This document shows positions 23,708 to 32,074 of a stretch of 64,000 nucleotides of DNA, one piece after another. Origin of the DNA: Thermoanaerobaculia bacterium (GTDB lineage Bacteria > Acidobacteriota > Thermoanaerobaculia > Multivoradales > Multivoraceae); NCBI GenBank assembly GCA_022822365.1, contig JAJEBV010000048.1, positions 21,097 through 85,096 of the forward strand, given 5' to 3'. Each line of letters opens with the position of its first letter. Positions within the stretch are counted from its first letter, which is position 1. The notes under the pieces are model-generated. The model saw only the letters and a program-made list of their open reading frames with translations, was not told the origin of the DNA and made no database searches. A program made the translations under genes and the position numbers.

Positions 23708-26083
23708 ATGAACGAACCACTTCGGCCGGGCTCCCTCGGCTGGCTTCCTTGCGCGTTGACCTGTTTCCTGCTGCCTGCGCTCGCCGGCTCTCTTGCCGCC
23801 GCTCCGGTACCGGAGCAGGAGGCAGCGGCCGAAGACGGCGCGGCGACCGAGCAGGGCGAGTTCGACGAGCAGATCGTCGTCATCGGTCTGGCTCCGCTCG
23901 ACCGCGTGGGCGAGTCGCCCGACCGCGTGCCCTGGACCGTTCACCGGGTGGCGCCGCGAGCGCTCGACCTGTCGGCGGTGTCCGGCGTTGGCGCGCTGCT
24001 GGAAGCGGAACTGCCCGGAGTGAGCCTGGCGCCCGCGCAGGGCAGCACCCTGCAGTCCGATGTCCTCTACCGGGGCTTCGGGGCTTCGCCGCTCCTGGGC
24101 GCGAACCAGGGCCTCTCGGTGTACGAGGACGGGGTGCGGGTCAACGAGGTCTTCGGCGATGTCGTGGCCTGGGACCTGGTGCCCACGTTCGCGGCGGAAC
24201 AGGTGGAACTCCTGCCGGGCGCGAACCCGATGTTCGGGCTGAACACGCTCGGCGGGGCGCTCGCCCTGAACACGCGCAGCGGCTTCGACTCGGAGAGGTT
24301 CGACCTGACGCTCGAGGCCGGTTCCTTCGGCCGCCGGGCGGGCGAGTTCGGCGCCGGGGGCGCATTCGGCCCCGATGACGAGTACGGCTGGTTCGTCGGC
24401 GGTCGCTCCTTCGAGGAGGACGGTTGGCGCGACTTCTCGCCCAGCTCGCTGCGGCAGGCGCTGGCGAAGGTCTCGCATCGCGGCGAGCGCGAGCGGATCG
24501 ACTTTTCGGTTGGCGTCGCGGACAACGACCTCATCGGGAACGGCGTGACGCCGGTGGAACTGCTGGAGATCGACCGCGCCGAGGTCTTCACGCATCCGGA
24601 CCAGACCTGGAACGAGCTGTTCTTTCCGCGGCTGCGAGTTGGCCGGATGATCGGATCGGGGCTTGAACTCGAAGCGCAGATCTACCTTCGCGCGAACGAC
24701 GTCGCGACCTACAACGCGGACGCCTTCGAGGGCGACGACGACGATGACGACGATGACCACGGTCACGACGACGACGACCACGATCACGATCACGACGACG
24801 ACCACGACGACGACCACGAAGGCGATGACGACCACGATGACGATCACGACGAGTTCGGCGCGGTCAACAACCGGAGCCGCACCGATCAGGAAGGCCTGGG
24901 CGCCTCGATCCAGATCTCCGGTCTGACTGACTCGGGCCGTTGGCTCGCCGGTGCCTCGTGGGATGGCGGGCGCGCCGACTTCGCCTTCGAGACGGAACTC
25001 GCATCGCTCACCGACTCGCGGACGACGATCGGCAGCGGCATGCTGCTTCCCGGTTCCGAAGTCGGACTGAGAGCCGACACCGGCCACGCCGGCCTGTGGG
25101 CGCTGCGGCACTGGACGACTGCCGGCGACCGGCTGACCTGGACCCTCCAGGCCCGCTACAACGACAGCCGGATCGAGCTCAATGATCAACTGGGCACGGC
25201 GCTCAATGGCGACCACGGCTTCTCGCGGCTGGTGCCTTCGGCGGGCTTCGTCTGGGAGGCGCGGGCGGAAGGTCGATCCTCGATGCTCCTGTTCGGCAAC
25301 CTCTCGCAGTCGTCCCGGGTGCCGACTCCGGTCGAGCTCACCTGCGCGGACCCGGACGACCCGTGCCGGCTGCCGAACGCGTTCGTCGCCGACCCGCCGC
25401 TCGAGCAGGTGGTGACGACGAGCAGTGAGTTCGGCCTGCGCGGAAACACCGGCGCCGTGCGGTGGAGCGCGGCCCTGTTCCACAGCGAGAGCGCGGACGA
25501 CATCATCTTCGTCTCGAGCGGCGCCGGCACCAGCGCCGGGTACTTCACGAACGTCGACGCGACCCGGCGGCAGGGGCTGGAACTGTGGATGCGCGGCAGC
25601 CACGGTCGGCTGAACTGGGACGCCTCGTACACGTTGCTGGACGCGACCTTTCAGGATCGCCTCACCCTGTCGAGTCCGCCCCACCCGTTGGCCGAGCACG
25701 GGGAGATCGAGGTCGAGCCGGGCGACTTCCTGCCCGGCGTGCCGCGGCGCCAGTTCCGGGCCGGCGCCGACCTCAGAATCGGCGGCCGGGCGGTGCTCGG
25801 CGCGCGGCTGCTCGGCGATTCGACCCGCTACCTGCGAGGCGACGAGGCGAACCTGCTGGAGCCGGTCGGATCCGCGTGGCGTGGCGATCTCTGGAGCCGC
25901 ATCGAACTCACGCCCTCGCTCGACCTCGACCTGGAGGTATCGAACGTGACGGACCGCGAGTACGCCACGTTCGGCGCTCTGGGCGAGCCGGACGAGGTGC
26001 TCGGCGACGGCTTCGAGAATCCGCGCTTCCTGAGCCCGGCCGAGCCGCGAGCGTTCCGCGCGTCGCTGCGAGTCCGACTCTGA
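23708..26083 (+). CDS. TonB-dependent outer-membrane receptor with an Asp/His-rich loop
   Basis: A 791-residue receptor. A signal peptide (about 1-32) is followed by the TonB box/plug region (DEQIVVIG, then VLYRGFGASPLLGANQG and GLNTLGGALALNT). The barrel fills the rest, ending AFRASLRVRL. Residues 343-382 are almost purely Asp and His with few Gly/Glu, in what should be an extracellular loop, an obvious metal-capture segment. Downstream are a START-like protein, a HupE/UreJ permease and a transmembrane anchor protein, a context that suggests uptake of zinc, nickel or cobalt. Metal specificity is inference. Confidence 0.92.
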   Translation: MNEPLRPGSLGWLPCALTCFLLPALAGSLAAAPVPEQEAAAEDGAATEQGEFDEQIVVIGLAPLDRVGESPDRVPWTVHRVAPRALDLSAVSGVGALLEAELPGVSLAPAQGSTLQSDVLYRGFGASPLLGANQGLSVYEDGVRVNEVFGDVVAWDLVPTFAAEQVELLPGANPMFGLNTLGGALALNTRSGFDSERFDLTLEAGSFGRRAGEFGAGGAFGPDDEYGWFVGGRSFEEDGWRDFSPSSLRQALAKVSHRGERERIDFSVGVADNDLIGNGVTPVELLEIDRAEVFTHPDQTWNELFFPRLRVGRMIGSGLELEAQIYLRANDVATYNADAFEGDDDDDDDDHGHDDDDHDHDHDDDHDDDHEGDDDHDDDHDEFGAVNNRSRTDQEGLGASIQISGLTDSGRWLAGASWDGGRADFAFETELASLTDSRTTIGSGMLLPGSEVGLRADTGHAGLWALRHWTTAGDRLTWTLQARYNDSRIELNDQLGTALNGDHGFSRLVPSAGFVWEARAEGRSSMLLFGNLSQSSRVPTPVELTCADPDDPCRLPNAFVADPPLEQVVTTSSEFGLRGNTGAVRWSAALFHSESADDIIFVSSGAGTSAGYFTNVDATRRQGLELWMRGSHGRLNWDASYTLLDATFQDRLTLSSPPHPLAEHGEIEVEPGDFLPGVPRRQFRAGADLRIGGRAVLGARLLGDSTRYLRGDEANLLEPVGSAWRGDLWSRIELTPSLDLDLEVSNVTDREYATFGALGEPDEVLGDGFENPRFLSPAEPRAFRASLRVRL
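24734..24853 (+). repeat. In-frame GAC/CAC codon repeat encoding the Asp/His loop
   Basis: About 120 bp of near-repetitive GAC, GAT and CAC codons inside the receptor gene. The codon mixture (GAC and GAT alternating) argues for selection on the protein rather than recent slippage, although the repeat could vary in length between strains. Confidence 0.85.
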
Positions 26084-26114
26084 AGGCGGCAGCCGGCGGC
26101 CCGGACTCTGCTGA

Positions 26115-26120
26115 TAGTGT
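26115..26120 (+). promoter_or_regulatory. Putative -10 box (TAGTGT) before the START-like gene
   Basis: TAGTGT ends 7 nt before an in-frame GTG at 26128. This supports GTG 26128 over ATG 26155 as the start of the next gene. Confidence 0.4.
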
Positions 26121-26127
26121 CCCGCCG

Positions 26128-26859
26128 GTGCGCGAGAAAGACGGTCGTTCGGTGATGGGCAGGGTGCTGGCCCTTGCCTTCATGCTGGGAGCATTCGCCG
26201 CGCAGCCCGGAACGGCGGAAGAATGCCGCCCCGAGAGGAACGAAGGCGCGGTAACGATCGAGTCCTGCGAGATCGATGGCACCGAGTTCCGCCTCCTCCG
26301 GGCCGAGACGGTCGTGCAGGGGTCGATTCCCTCGGCGATCGCCATGCTCGAGGACGCCGAAGCCTGTCCCGAGTGGCAGGGGATCTGCGAAGAGGAACGC
26401 GCGACGTCTCTGGAGGAGCCGTTTCAGTCCCTGCGCCACCGTGTTTCCGGCTCGGGACTCTCGAGGCGGGTCACGATTGTCCGTTCGGGCTGGCTGCGCA
26501 CGAGCGACGGCCGCGTGATCAACGACATCGCCGGCGCGGATGATCTGACGCCCGATTTCGAGGGCAGGCGCGTGCTCTGCATGTACCTGAGGTGGATCCT
26601 GATCCCGGGCGACGAAGAGGGAACACTCAGGGTCGTCCAGGAGACGGTCAGCGACCCGCAGGTCCCCGGCGGTCTCGGACGGATGCTCGCCAACCGGGGC
26701 GCGATGAGCGCGATGATGGAGAGCTTCACGAACTTCGGTCCGCAGCTCGGCGACGCGAGGTACGCGAGCGGGCCGGACGTGGCGTCCGTGCCGCTCGTGG
26801 AAGGGGAGCTGCCGGACCTCGGAGAAGAGTTCGTCGCCTGTCAGGCGGCGCGGCAGTAG
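26128..26859 (+). CDS. Secreted SRPBCC/START-like lipid-binding-fold protein
   Basis: A 243-residue predicted exported protein: hydrophobic signal VLALAFMLGAFAAQPGTAE, then a START-like domain. EVVQGSIPSAIAMLEDAEACPEWQ-type spacing, a central VSGSGLSRRVTIVRSGW strand pair and a long C-terminal helix GLGRMLANRGAMSAMMESF fit the helix-grip fold. A hydrophobic ligand is expected but not identifiable. ATG 26155 is the alternative start; GTG 26128 is chosen because of the TAGTGT box 7 nt upstream. It lies between the TonB receptor (44 bp) and HupE (20 bp). Confidence 0.68.
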   Translation: MREKDGRSVMGRVLALAFMLGAFAAQPGTAEECRPERNEGAVTIESCEIDGTEFRLLRAETVVQGSIPSAIAMLEDAEACPEWQGICEEERATSLEEPFQSLRHRVSGSGLSRRVTIVRSGWLRTSDGRVINDIAGADDLTPDFEGRRVLCMYLRWILIPGDEEGTLRVVQETVSDPQVPGGLGRMLANRGAMSAMMESFTNFGPQLGDARYASGPDVASVPLVEGELPDLGEEFVACQAARQ

Positions 26860-26879
26860 CCATTCGCCGAGGTAGGTGC

Positions 26880-27572
26880 ATGAGCCGTCGCCGGACCATG
26901 ACCAGGGCGGCCCTGCTTGCGCTTGCCGCGCTGTTCCTCTCGTCGGGCCTGTGGGCGCACGGCGTCGCCGACCAGGACGAGCTCTTCCTGACGAACAACG
27001 AGGGCCTCGCGGTCGGGCCCTACATGTACCTGGGCGCCAAGCACATGGTCACCGGGTACGACCATCTCGCGTTTCTGGCGGGGGTCATCTTCTTCCTCTA
27101 CCGCTTCCGCGACGTCGCGCTCTACGTGACCCTGTTCGCGGTCGGCCACAGCGTCACCCTTCTGGTCGGGGTGCTCGGCGGAATCCACGCGAATCCGTTT
27201 CTGATCGACGCGATCGTCGGTCTGTCGGTGGCGTACAAGGCGTTCGAGAACCTGGGCGGATTCCGTGCGTTGGGGGTCAAGATCGATACGAGGGCGGCCG
27301 TGCTCGTGTTCGGCCTGTTCCACGGCTTCGGTCTGGCGACCAAGCTGCAGCCGGTGGAGATCTCGGGCAGCGGCCTCGTCGGCAACATCGTCTCCTTCAA
27401 CGTCGGCGTCGAGCTGGGTCAGTTCGCGGCGCTGGCCATCATCCTCCTGAGCTTCAACCTGTGGCGCGCCAGCGGCCGTTTCCAGTCTCACGGCTACGCG
27501 GCCAACGCCGTGCTGATGGCGGTCGGCTTCCTGCTCGTGGCCTACCAGATGACGGGGTACTTCCTGGCATGA
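26880..27572 (+). CDS. HupE/UreJ family membrane protein
   Basis: A 230-residue polytopic protein with an N-terminal signal (ends SSGLWAHG) and about six membrane helices. The family signature LGAKHMVTGYDHLAFLAGVI (His and Asp in helix 1) is clear, as are FAVGHSVTLL and FGLFHGFGLATKL, whose His residues probably bind metal. Relatives are nickel/cobalt permeases of hydrogenase or urease clusters, but no hydrogenase or urease is present here. With the metal-binding receptor upstream, an inner-membrane transition-metal uptake step is the likely role. The stop overlaps the next start by 4 bp. Confidence 0.88.
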   Translation: MSRRRTMTRAALLALAALFLSSGLWAHGVADQDELFLTNNEGLAVGPYMYLGAKHMVTGYDHLAFLAGVIFFLYRFRDVALYVTLFAVGHSVTLLVGVLGGIHANPFLIDAIVGLSVAYKAFENLGGFRALGVKIDTRAAVLVFGLFHGFGLATKLQPVEISGSGLVGNIVSFNVGVELGQFAALAIILLSFNLWRASGRFQSHGYAANAVLMAVGFLLVAYQMTGYFLA

Positions 27573-28195
27573 CGGACTCAACTCCCGCTCCGGGCGGCGA
27601 TCTCGGAACGCCGCCGCTAACGAAACTGCTGAAGACGCTGGCGATCACGCTCGCCGCCGCCGCGGTCGTCTTCGTTGTCATCATCCTCCCCGCCGAGTAC
27701 GGCATCGACCCGACCCGCATCGGCGGCCTGCTCGGTCTCGACCGGCTGTACGAAGCGGCCGGCACCGAACCGATGGCGGAGGCGGAGGAGGGGCTTTCGG
27801 CCCCGATGACCGGCAACCGCGAGCTGCGAGCCGAGAGGGTCTCGATCGAGATCGGCGCCAACGAACAGATGGAGTACAAGTTCCAGATGATCGAGGGCAT
27901 GACGATCGTCTACTCCTGGCAGACCGACGGCGGGGCGCTCTACTCCGACTTCCACGCCGACCCCTTCAACGACCTGGACGACGAGCCGGTCCGCTACGCG
28001 GAGGAGTTCGACGTCACGGGAGGCCGGGGCGGCCTGACCGCGGGCTACTCCGGCAACCACGGCTGGTTCTGGCTCAACGACAGCGACACGCCGGTCACCA
28101 TCGAACTCGACGTGCGCGGTTTCTTCACGAACATGAGGGAGATCGGCCGGGCGCCGGCCGGCACCGAACACCTGGACTCGGAGGCCTATGAATGA
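27569..28195 (+). CDS. Transmembrane anchor protein (HupE-associated family)
   Basis: A 208-residue protein with one membrane helix (about residues 22-45, ALTLAAAAVVFVVIILPAEY-like) followed by GIDPTRIGGLLGL, a hallmark of a family usually annotated 'transmembrane anchor protein' and found beside HupE/UreJ genes. The soluble part is a beta-rich domain ending GYSGNHGWFWLNDSDTPVTI. It overlaps HupE by 4 bp and the downstream GST by 4 bp, so all three are coupled. Its biochemical function is unknown. Confidence 0.78.
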   Translation: MTDSTPAPGGDLGTPPLTKLLKTLAITLAAAAVVFVVIILPAEYGIDPTRIGGLLGLDRLYEAAGTEPMAEAEEGLSAPMTGNRELRAERVSIEIGANEQMEYKFQMIEGMTIVYSWQTDGGALYSDFHADPFNDLDDEPVRYAEEFDVTGGRGGLTAGYSGNHGWFWLNDSDTPVTIELDVRGFFTNMREIGRAPAGTEHLDSEAYE

Positions 28196-28809
28196 AGCTC
28201 TACTGGTGCCCGCAGACGCGGTCCAGCCGCGCCGTCTGGATGCTCGAGGAGGCGGGCGTCGACTACGAGCTCGTGCATTGCGACATCACGAAGCCGGAGC
28301 GGACCTCGGAACACCTGGCCGCGAGCCCGATGGGCAAGGTGCCGGCGCTCGAGGACGGCGAGGTGAAGATGTGGGACTCGGCGGCGATCTGCCTCTACGT
28401 CGCGGACCGCTACGCCTCCGGCCGGCTGGCGCCGGCGCTGGACGATCCGCTGCGCGCCCGCTTCGTCCACTGGCTGATCTACTCGCCGGCGATGATCGAG
28501 CCGGCGATGTTCGAGTCGGGACTTCGGACCGTCGTGCCGGAGGAGCACCAGGCGGAAGCGTTCCATCCCGGCCGGCTGGGCTGGGGCAGTTTCGCGAAGA
28601 CGATCGAGGTCTGGGAGCAGGGCCTGGGCGAAGGTCCGTGGATCCTCGGCGACGAGTTCAGCGCCGCCGACGTGATGCTCGGCAGTAGCGCCGTCTTCCT
28701 GCGCATGTTCGGAATGCTGCCGGAGTCGCCGGTGCTCGAGGCCTACGGCGACCGCTGCATGGCCAGGCCGGCGTTCCAGAAAGCGCAGGCGGCGGAGGTT
28801 CCCGGCTGA
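28192..28809 (+). CDS. Glutathione S-transferase family protein (GST-3)
   Basis: A 205-residue GST paralogous to those at 14358 and 16095: MKLYWCPQTRSSRAVWMLEE, SPMGKVPALEDG, DSAAICLYVADRY, then GDEFSAADVMLGS. It starts inside the stop of the anchor-protein gene (ATGA overlap) and ends 7 bp before the second RND pump, so it is expected on the same mRNA as both. This again links a GST to an exporter. Confidence 0.88.
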   Translation: MKLYWCPQTRSSRAVWMLEEAGVDYELVHCDITKPERTSEHLAASPMGKVPALEDGEVKMWDSAAICLYVADRYASGRLAPALDDPLRARFVHWLIYSPAMIEPAMFESGLRTVVPEEHQAEAFHPGRLGWGSFAKTIEVWEQGLGEGPWILGDEFSAADVMLGSSAVFLRMFGMLPESPVLEAYGDRCMARPAFQKAQAAEVPG

Positions 28810-28816
28810 GCAACCG

Positions 28817-31800
28817 ATGAGCGAGGCCGGCGACCCGACAGTCCGTGGCGGTCCGATCGCCTTCATGGCGAGCAATCCGATTGCCGCCAACCTCCTCATG
28901 GTCTTCCTGCTGTTGGCCGGCCTGCTGGCGGCCGGTCAGCTCGTCCAGGAGATGCTCCCGGACGCATCGCTGGATCGCGTGCAGGTCATGGTTCCGTACC
29001 CCGGCGCGGCGCCGCAGGAGGTCGACGAAGCGATCGTCCGCAAGATCGAGGAGGAGCTCGGGTCTCTGGACGGCGTCAAGCGGATCGAGGCCTCCGCTTC
29101 CGAAGGGCTCGGATCGGTCACCGCCGAGTTCACGAGCGGCACGGACATCGATCGCGCTCTGAACGACGCCAAGGCGAGGGTGGACCGCATTCCCAGCTTC
29201 CCCGCGGGAGCGGAACGGCCCGAAGTGCGCGAGGTGACGAGCCGGCAGAGCGTCATTCGCCTCCTGGTTCACGGCGACGTGCCGGAACGGACGCTCAAGG
29301 AGCTGGCGTACGACATCGAGGATGGCATCGCGGCGCTTCCCGAGGTGTCGTACGTGGACACCAGCGGCTACCGCGAGTACGAGATCTCGGTGGAGGTCCC
29401 GTCGCACCGGCTCAGGGCCCTGGGCCTCACGCTGGGTGACATCGCCGGTGCCGTGCGGCGGGGCTCGATGGACCTCTCCGCGGGCAACATCTCGACGGGC
29501 GGGGAGGAGATCCGGGTCCGGACGATCGGCCAGAACTACGAGCAGTACGACTTCGAGGAGATCATCGTCGTGTCCCGCCCCGACGGCACCTCGCTTCGCC
29601 TGGGCGACATCGCCGACCTGCGCGACGGCTTCGCGGACACCGACCTGATCACCCGTTTCAACGGCAACCGGGCCATTCGTGTCGATGTCACCCGAACCGC
29701 GGACGAGCAGGTGTTCGAGATCTCGGAAGCGGTGAAGGCGTATCTGGCGGCGGAGGTGATTCCCGCGCTTCCGGCCGGCGTCGGCGTCGAGATATGGAGG
29801 GACGACTCGACGCTGGTCGCGGGCAGCCTGTCGGTCCTGATCGAGAACGGCGTCCTGGGGCTCGTTCTCGTTTTTCTGGCCCTGACGTTCTTCCTGGAAG
29901 TCCGCCTCGCGCTCTGGGTGGCCGCTGGGCTGTCCGTAGCGCTGGTGGGAACGCTCTGGGGCATGCAGATGCTGGGCGTCTCCATCAACATGTTCTCGAT
30001 GATGGCCCTGGTGCTCGCGCTGGGGATCGTCGTGGACGACGCGATCGTCGTGGGCGAGAACATCTTCGCGGAACGAAGACGGGACCGCGACGGGCTGACG
30101 ACGGCGATTCGGGGCGCGCAGCGGATGAGCGCTCCCGTCATCTTCTCCGTGTTGACCACCGTGACGGCCTTCTGCGCCCTGCTGACCGTCCCGGGATCCA
30201 CCGGCAAGATCATGAGAAGCGTGCCGCTGGTCGTCATCATCATCCTGATGATCTCGCTGGTGGAGTCGCTGCTGATCCTGCCGCGGCATCTCTCGCATCT
30301 GCCGCCGCCCGGTCGGACCGCGTCGACGGCCGCCGGCCGCCGGTTGTTGCGGATTCAGCGCGCCGTGGACCGGGGGTTGCAGCGGCTCATCGACGGCCCG
30401 CTGGACCGGGGCCTTCGGCTCGCCACGGATCATCCGCCCATCGTCCTGGCGACGGCCGCGGGCGCCGTCCTGCTCGTGACCGTCCTGGTCGGTTCGGGAC
30501 TGGTCAGGGTGGAGTTCCTGCCGCAGGTGGAAGGCGATGTCATCGCGGCGAACTTCGAACTGCCCACCGGATCGCCGGCGGAACGGACCGCGGCGGTCGG
30601 GGAACTGGTGGAGCAGACGGGGCGCCGCGTCGCGGAACGGCTGGCGAGCGAGCATCCGGGCAGCGCCGCCGCGGCTGATTGGAACAGCGCGATCACCGTC
30701 GGCGAATCCGCGGAGCTCTTCAATCCGCTTCGCGGCGACCGGGCGTCGGTTCCGCGCAGCCATGTCGGCGCGGTCCAGTTCGCGCTTCCGGAAGGCGCCG
30801 CCGTGCCGGCGAGCGAGTTCGAGCAGTTGTGGCGGGAAGAAACCGGCACGGTGCAGGGAACCAGGCACCTCGTCTTCTCGTCGGGGGCGCTCGAACTCCC
30901 GCCGCCCGTGTACCTGGAACTCTCTCATCCCGACCCCGTCGAGCTGGAGGCGATCGCCCAGGAGTTCGTCGAGGAGCTGCAGAAGGTCGACGGCGTGTTC
31001 GACATCCGCACGAATCAGGACGACGGATTCAGGGAAGTGCAACTGGAACTCAAGCCGGCGGCCCGCACGCTGGGGCTGACGCTGGAGGACCTGGCGCGGC
31101 AGACGCGATCCGCCTTCTTCGGCTCCGAGGCCCTCAGGGTGCTGCGCGGCCGGGAGGACATGCGGGTGTACCTCCGGCTGCCGGAGCAGGAGCGCAGCTC
31201 GATCGCGGACCTCGAACGGTTCGTCGTGCGCACGCCCGGCGGCTCCGAGGTGCCGTTGAAGCACGTCGCTTCCGCCGAGTTCGTGCGGTCATCCACCGCG
31301 ATTCACAAGGTCGACGGCCGGCGCGTGGTGACGGTCACGGCGAACGTGGACCCGGATGTCGTCACCGGCCAACTGATCACGCCCGCCCTGGAGCGGGACA
31401 TCCTGGCGCCGCTCGCGGCGGAGCACCCGGGCTTCGGCTACGGAGTCGGCGGCGAGCAGAGGCAGCAGAGGGAGATCATCGGCGCCCTGTCGGGCTCGAT
31501 GCTGGTCGTGTTCATCATCATCTTCGCCCTGATCGCCATCCCCTTCGGGTCCTGGTCCCAGCCGCTCATCATCATGGCCGCGATTCCCCTGGGCCTGGTC
31601 GGCGCCGTCGTGGGCCATCTGCTCCTGGGCCTCAGTTTCGGCTTCATGTCGGTGCAGGGCCTGGTCGGCTGTACCGGAGTCGTCGTGAACGACTCGCTGG
31701 TGATGGTCACCTTCATCAACGAGAAGAGAGGCGCCGGCCTCGCGCCTCAGGAAGCGATCATCGCCGGCGCCAAGGCTCGCGTCCGATCGATCCTCCTGAC

Positions 31801-32026
31801 CTCGGTGACAACGTTCGTCGGCGTCGCTCCGCTCGTCTTCGAGACGGACCCCGCGACCGTCCATCTGGTTCCGCTGGCGGCGGCGCTCGGCTTCGGCATC
31901 CTGATCGCCACGCCTCTGCTCATGCTGGTCGTTCCGGCACTGGCGATGCTGCACGTGAGGCTTCAGGCTCGACTTCGCCTCGTGACGGGCGCCGCCGCGA
32001 CGGAGCGTCAGGCAGGGGTTGCCTGA
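28817..32026 (+). CDS. RND-family efflux pump permease (AcrB/HAE-like), copy 2
   Basis: A 1069-residue pump alignable end to end with the 5757-8957 protein: FMASNPIAANLLMVFLLLAG at helix 1, helix-4 relay pair D407-D408 in LGIVVDDAIVVGEN, then the second-half motif TGVVVNDSLVMVTFINEKR. Blocks such as EVTSRQSVIRLL and VRTPGGSEVPL are shared with copy 1, showing an ancient paralogy. It is the last gene of the metal/GST operon. Its adaptor and outer-membrane partners are probably those at 16966-20947. It may export metal or an organic compound. Confidence 0.93.
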   Translation: MSEAGDPTVRGGPIAFMASNPIAANLLMVFLLLAGLLAAGQLVQEMLPDASLDRVQVMVPYPGAAPQEVDEAIVRKIEEELGSLDGVKRIEASASEGLGSVTAEFTSGTDIDRALNDAKARVDRIPSFPAGAERPEVREVTSRQSVIRLLVHGDVPERTLKELAYDIEDGIAALPEVSYVDTSGYREYEISVEVPSHRLRALGLTLGDIAGAVRRGSMDLSAGNISTGGEEIRVRTIGQNYEQYDFEEIIVVSRPDGTSLRLGDIADLRDGFADTDLITRFNGNRAIRVDVTRTADEQVFEISEAVKAYLAAEVIPALPAGVGVEIWRDDSTLVAGSLSVLIENGVLGLVLVFLALTFFLEVRLALWVAAGLSVALVGTLWGMQMLGVSINMFSMMALVLALGIVVDDAIVVGENIFAERRRDRDGLTTAIRGAQRMSAPVIFSVLTTVTAFCALLTVPGSTGKIMRSVPLVVIIILMISLVESLLILPRHLSHLPPPGRTASTAAGRRLLRIQRAVDRGLQRLIDGPLDRGLRLATDHPPIVLATAAGAVLLVTVLVGSGLVRVEFLPQVEGDVIAANFELPTGSPAERTAAVGELVEQTGRRVAERLASEHPGSAAAADWNSAITVGESAELFNPLRGDRASVPRSHVGAVQFALPEGAAVPASEFEQLWREETGTVQGTRHLVFSSGALELPPPVYLELSHPDPVELEAIAQEFVEELQKVDGVFDIRTNQDDGFREVQLELKPAARTLGLTLEDLARQTRSAFFGSEALRVLRGREDMRVYLRLPEQERSSIADLERFVVRTPGGSEVPLKHVASAEFVRSSTAIHKVDGRRVVTVTANVDPDVVTGQLITPALERDILAPLAAEHPGFGYGVGGEQRQQREIIGALSGSMLVVFIIIFALIAIPFGSWSQPLIIMAAIPLGLVGAVVGHLLLGLSFGFMSVQGLVGCTGVVVNDSLVMVTFINEKRGAGLAPQEAIIAGAKARVRSILLTSVTTFVGVAPLVFETDPATVHLVPLAAALGFGILIATPLLMLVVPALAMLHVRLQARLRLVTGAAATERQAGVA

Positions 32027-32052
32027 TCGCGCCGGGGAAGATCCCTACCAGG

Positions 32053-32073
32053 GGGGATTGCGGAGCAATCCCC
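32053..32073. terminator. Perfect hairpin between convergent RND pump and DUF2236 genes
   Basis: GGGGATTGC, loop GGA, GCAATCCCC: a 9-bp perfect stem with a 3-nt loop, 26 bp after the pump stop and 1 bp before the opposing gene's stop. It lacks a T run, so it may be factor-dependent. Direct copies of ACCAGGGG flank it (32047-32054 and 32077-32084). Confidence 0.6.
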
Positions 32074-32074
32074 T

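Noticed and set aside
24734..24853. Repetitive GAC/CAC tract considered as a CRISPR or microsatellite
   Set aside because: No repeat-spacer structure, and it is in frame encoding an Asp/His loop of the receptor.
25462..26127. Upstream extension of the START-like protein frame through the end of the TonB receptor gene
   Set aside because: The extension is Arg/Gly-rich shadow translation of the receptor barrel; a TAGTGT box and signal peptide support a start at 26128 or 26155.
28658..31264. Long open frame antisense to the second RND pump
   Set aside because: Same reason: low-complexity, charge-rich translation opposite a clear pump gene with all catalytic residues.
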